Source of the DNA: Clostridia bacterium
GTDB lineage: Bacteria; Bacillota_A; Clostridia; Oscillospirales; Acutalibacteraceae
DNA length: 7,409 nucleotides
Reading direction: 5' to 3'
NCBI GenBank assembly: GCA_017529165.1
Contig: JAFXNY010000150.1
Location: forward strand, 1 to 7,409
Positions 5,585-7,409 of the stretch are shown here, one piece after another; the stretch's first letter is position 1; every line of letters starts with the position of its first letter. Made by a program: the position numbers and the translations under genes. A model generated the notes under the pieces. That model had not been told where the DNA came from. It was given only the letters and a program-made list of their open reading frames with translations, and made no database searches.

Positions 5585-5638
5585 GAGGTAATTTTAAGAT
5601 TTTTTTATCAAAAAACACTTCTTTTTTGTGGCTATTTA

Positions 5639-5647
5639 TGATATAAT
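5639..5647 (+). promoter_or_regulatory. Extended -10 promoter of the hydrolase/Mur ligase operon
   Basis: TGATATAAT on the plus strand is a perfect extended -10 (TG, one base, TATAAT). No good -35 lies 17 bases upstream (5619-5624 reads TTCTTT), which is usual for extended -10 promoters. Predicted start is near 5654, about 33 bases before the ATG at 5687. It points away from the copy B promoter at 5558-5584. Confidence 0.7.
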
Positions 5648-5686
5648 ATATCTCGGTACACTATATATGCTTGAAAGGGCGGTTTT

Positions 5687-6454
5687 ATGGAAGCGCAAAT
5701 CTGCGGTCTTAAAACTGAATATTTAATATCGGGTGAGGGCGATATACCGGTGGTGTTACTTCACGGTTGGGGCTCTTCTTTTGATGTTTATAAGGGCATA
5801 ATAGCGGCTTTTTCAGACCGTTGTAGGTTCTATGCTGTAAACTTCCCCGGTTGCGGCAAAAGTGAGGTTATGAAAAAGCCTTGGGATATAGATAACTATT
5901 GCGAGTTTGTTTTAGAGTTTTTGAAACTAAACAAAGTCGATAGTAAAAAGGCTGTATTTATAGGTCATTCGCACGGTGGCAGGGTAATTTTGGCTTTATC
6001 GGGCAAAGGGCTTATAAACCCAAATAAAATAGTGCTTTTAGATTCGGCAGGTATTGTTGCAGAAAAAACTAAAAAACAAAAACGCAGAGCTAAAAACTTT
6101 AAGCGTATAAAGAAGATACTAAGCTTGCCTGTTATAAATAACTTCAGCGGTGGGCTTTTGGATAAGGCGAGAAAGCATTACGGCTCGGCAGATTATAACG
6201 CCGCACCGCCGGTACTTAGAAATACTATGGTATCGCTTGTTAATACTGACCTTAGAGATATTATCGGGAATATAAAGTGCCCAACACTTCTTATTTGGGG
6301 TGAAAACGATACCGATACTCCGCTTTCGAGTGCGGAAATAATAAAGAATAAAATAGCCGATTGCGGTATTTGTGTAATCAAAGGTACGGGGCATTTTTCC
6401 TTTTGCGAAAAACCGTATGAGGTAAACGCAATACTTAACGCCTTTATAAAGTAG
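5687..6454 (+). CDS. Alpha/beta hydrolase
   Basis: A 255-residue soluble alpha/beta-hydrolase-fold protein. The oxyanion-hole motif HGWGSS is at 26-31. The nucleophile elbow GHSHGG puts the catalytic Ser at 95. The acid is probably Asp208 in WGENDTDTP and the His is His236 in GTGHFSF. The full fold length is present, with a lysine/arginine-rich cap region at about 127-143 (KTKKQKRRAKNFKRIKK). The substrate cannot be read from sequence; esterase, lipase or thioesterase-like activity are all possible. AAAGGG at 5674-5679 serves as RBS. The next gene follows after 10 bases and is a Mur ligase, so a cell-envelope role is an inference from context. Many database relatives are simply called alpha/beta hydrolase. 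Confidence 0.93.
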   Translation: MEAQICGLKTEYLISGEGDIPVVLLHGWGSSFDVYKGIIAAFSDRCRFYAVNFPGCGKSEVMKKPWDIDNYCEFVLEFLKLNKVDSKKAVFIGHSHGGRVILALSGKGLINPNKIVLLDSAGIVAEKTKKQKRRAKNFKRIKKILSLPVINNFSGGLLDKARKHYGSADYNAAPPVLRNTMVSLVNTDLRDIIGNIKCPTLLIWGENDTDTPLSSAEIIKNKIADCGICVIKGTGHFSFCEKPYEVNAILNAFIK

Positions 6455-6464
6455 GGAGAGTTTT

Positions 6465-7409
6465 ATGAATATATATATCAGTTTTTGCATAATTCTCTTG
6501 AGCGTTTCGGCGGTGTTTTCGCTTTACGCTCAATATCAAATGCTTCAGCAGAATTCTTATTTTATATCACGCTATTTTAATTGGCTTAAAGATTCGTTTA
6601 CACTCTTTGCCTGTATTCAGGCGTTTCTGTACTGCATATTCTCTGTGCTCTTTCTCAAAGAACGGTATCTAATATCGCTGATAGTTGCCTTTTGTGTTTT
6701 GGCGGTAAGGGTACCTATGGCAATTAAGTGCAAAAAAACAGCCATAAAACCGCTTGTGTTTACCAGCAGGGTAAAGCGCCTTTTTTGCACGGCGGTAATA
6801 ATTCTCGGTGTGCTTATAAGCCTTTATGAAGTATTTCCCAAAAACACCATAGGCAAGTGTGCAGTTGTTTTGTTGTTTATGCTCTCATCTGTAACACCCA
6901 TAATTGTTATAATTACAAAAACGGTTAACGCCCCTGCCGAAAAGCTTATCAGCAGGCACTATATAAATGATGCAAAGCGGATACTAAGCTCATTTAGTGG
7001 GCTTAAGGTTATAGGTATTACCGGAAGCTACGGCAAGACCACTACCAAGTTTATTCTAAGCCGTATTTTAAGTGAAAAGTATAATACTGTATGCACTCCT
7101 CAAAGCTTTAATACACCTATGGGTGTTGTGCGCACTGTCAGGGAGTGCCTAAAACCGCAAACACAGATATTCATTTGCGAAATGGGTGCTAAAAAGACAG
7201 GGGACATTAAAGAAATCTGCGATATCGCACATCCCGATTACGGAATTATAACCTCTGTAGGCGAACAGCACCTTGATACTTTCCATTCGGTAGATAATGT
7301 ATTCGGTACCAAGTTTGAGCTTTATAATGCCGTTATAAGAAAAGGCGGAATATGCCTTGCAAACAACGATAGCGAGAATATTTCCTCACGCATGGATAAG
7401 TGTAAAGGC
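6465..7409 (+). CDS. Membrane-anchored Mur ligase family protein (MurF-like), 3' end cut off
   Basis: The frame opens at ATG 6465-6467, preceded by AGGGAGAG (6453-6460), and stays open for 315 codons to the window end. Residues 1-152 contain about five hydrophobic segments (around 3-22, 45-65, 69-86, 107-121 and 131-152). A Mur ligase domain follows. It has the P-loop ITGSYGKTTTK (185-195, with Lys191), FNTPMG (215-220), ICEMGAKKTGDI (237-248), GEQHLDTF (266-273), a likely carbamylated Lys283 in GTKFELYNA and LANND (298-302). Mur ligases form amide bonds on UDP-MurNAc precursors using ATP. The EMGA and NTPxG features point to MurF (D-Ala-D-Ala addition). Classical MurF has an N-terminal UDP-substrate domain, here replaced by membrane helices, so this may act on a lipid-linked or other substrate. 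The C-terminal domain is outside the window. Confidence 0.9.
   Translation, partial: MNIYISFCIILLSVSAVFSLYAQYQMLQQNSYFISRYFNWLKDSFTLFACIQAFLYCIFSVLFLKERYLISLIVAFCVLAVRVPMAIKCKKTAIKPLVFTSRVKRLFCTAVIILGVLISLYEVFPKNTIGKCAVVLLFMLSSVTPIIVIITKTVNAPAEKLISRHYINDAKRILSSFSGLKVIGITGSYGKTTTKFILSRILSEKYNTVCTPQSFNTPMGVVRTVRECLKPQTQIFICEMGAKKTGDIKEICDIAHPDYGIITSVGEQHLDTFHSVDNVFGTKFELYNAVIRKGGICLANNDSENISSRMDKCKG

Larger units (their letters stand above)
5458..5598 (-). repeat. 5' module of cassette B (promoter, RBS and first codons)
   Basis: A 141-base copy of 4639-4781, in the same orientation about 818 bases away. The sequence loses similarity to cassette A immediately after AATTTTAAG at 5598, where the intergenic region toward the divergent hydrolase operon begins. 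Confidence 0.93.

Noticed and set aside
5609..5628. CAAAAAA / TTTTTTG inverted repeat as a terminator between the divergent genes
   Set aside because: The stem is almost purely A-T, and neither flanking transcript ends there, because both genes are transcribed away from it.

Overview
The window looks like a chromosomal segment of a low-to-moderate G+C Gram-positive bacterium, most likely a gut-type clostridium (Bacillota, Clostridia; the family is a guess). The basis is a Bacillus-type LexA box, strong AGGAGG-like ribosome binding sites, near-consensus sigma-A promoters, a QueT-type ECF transporter subunit, and AlaS and Mur ligase sequences of firmicute character. No sequence search was possible.

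Layout. Positions 1-2479 (minus) carry the first 826 codons of alaS, with its own near-perfect promoter just upstream. Positions 2560-4211 (minus) hold a tight three-gene operon, lexA-rnhA-queT. It starts at a sigma-A promoter overlapped by a LexA box and ends at a strong intrinsic terminator. The genes are separated by 1 bp or overlap by 8 bp, so RNase HI and the queuosine-precursor transporter subunit should be induced with lexA in the SOS response.

Positions 4271-5598 (minus) are the accessory part. Two small-protein genes of unknown function each sit in a cassette of the same design: promoter, RBS, an identical 22-codon start, a diverged body, and a conserved 3' region with an identical terminator. 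Each promoter has a poly-G/C tract in its -35/-10 spacer. The tract is 9 bases in the lexA-proximal copy (spacer 17) and 7 in the other (spacer 15), while the flanking promoter sequence is almost identical. This is the architecture of promoters that phase-vary by slipped-strand mispairing. Between the cassettes, at 4827-5042, is an array of eight short hairpins with different stem sequences. Many are separated by GCGATAT, which becomes its complement ATATCGC in the right half.

Positions 5639-7409 (plus) begin a divergent operon: an extended -10 promoter, an alpha/beta hydrolase, and 10 bp later a membrane-anchored MurF-like Mur ligase truncated by the window end.

The most interesting material is the cassette pair with its candidate phase-variable promoters and the hairpin array between them. 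Alanyl-tRNA synthesis, SOS control and cell-wall ligase are ordinary core functions around it.
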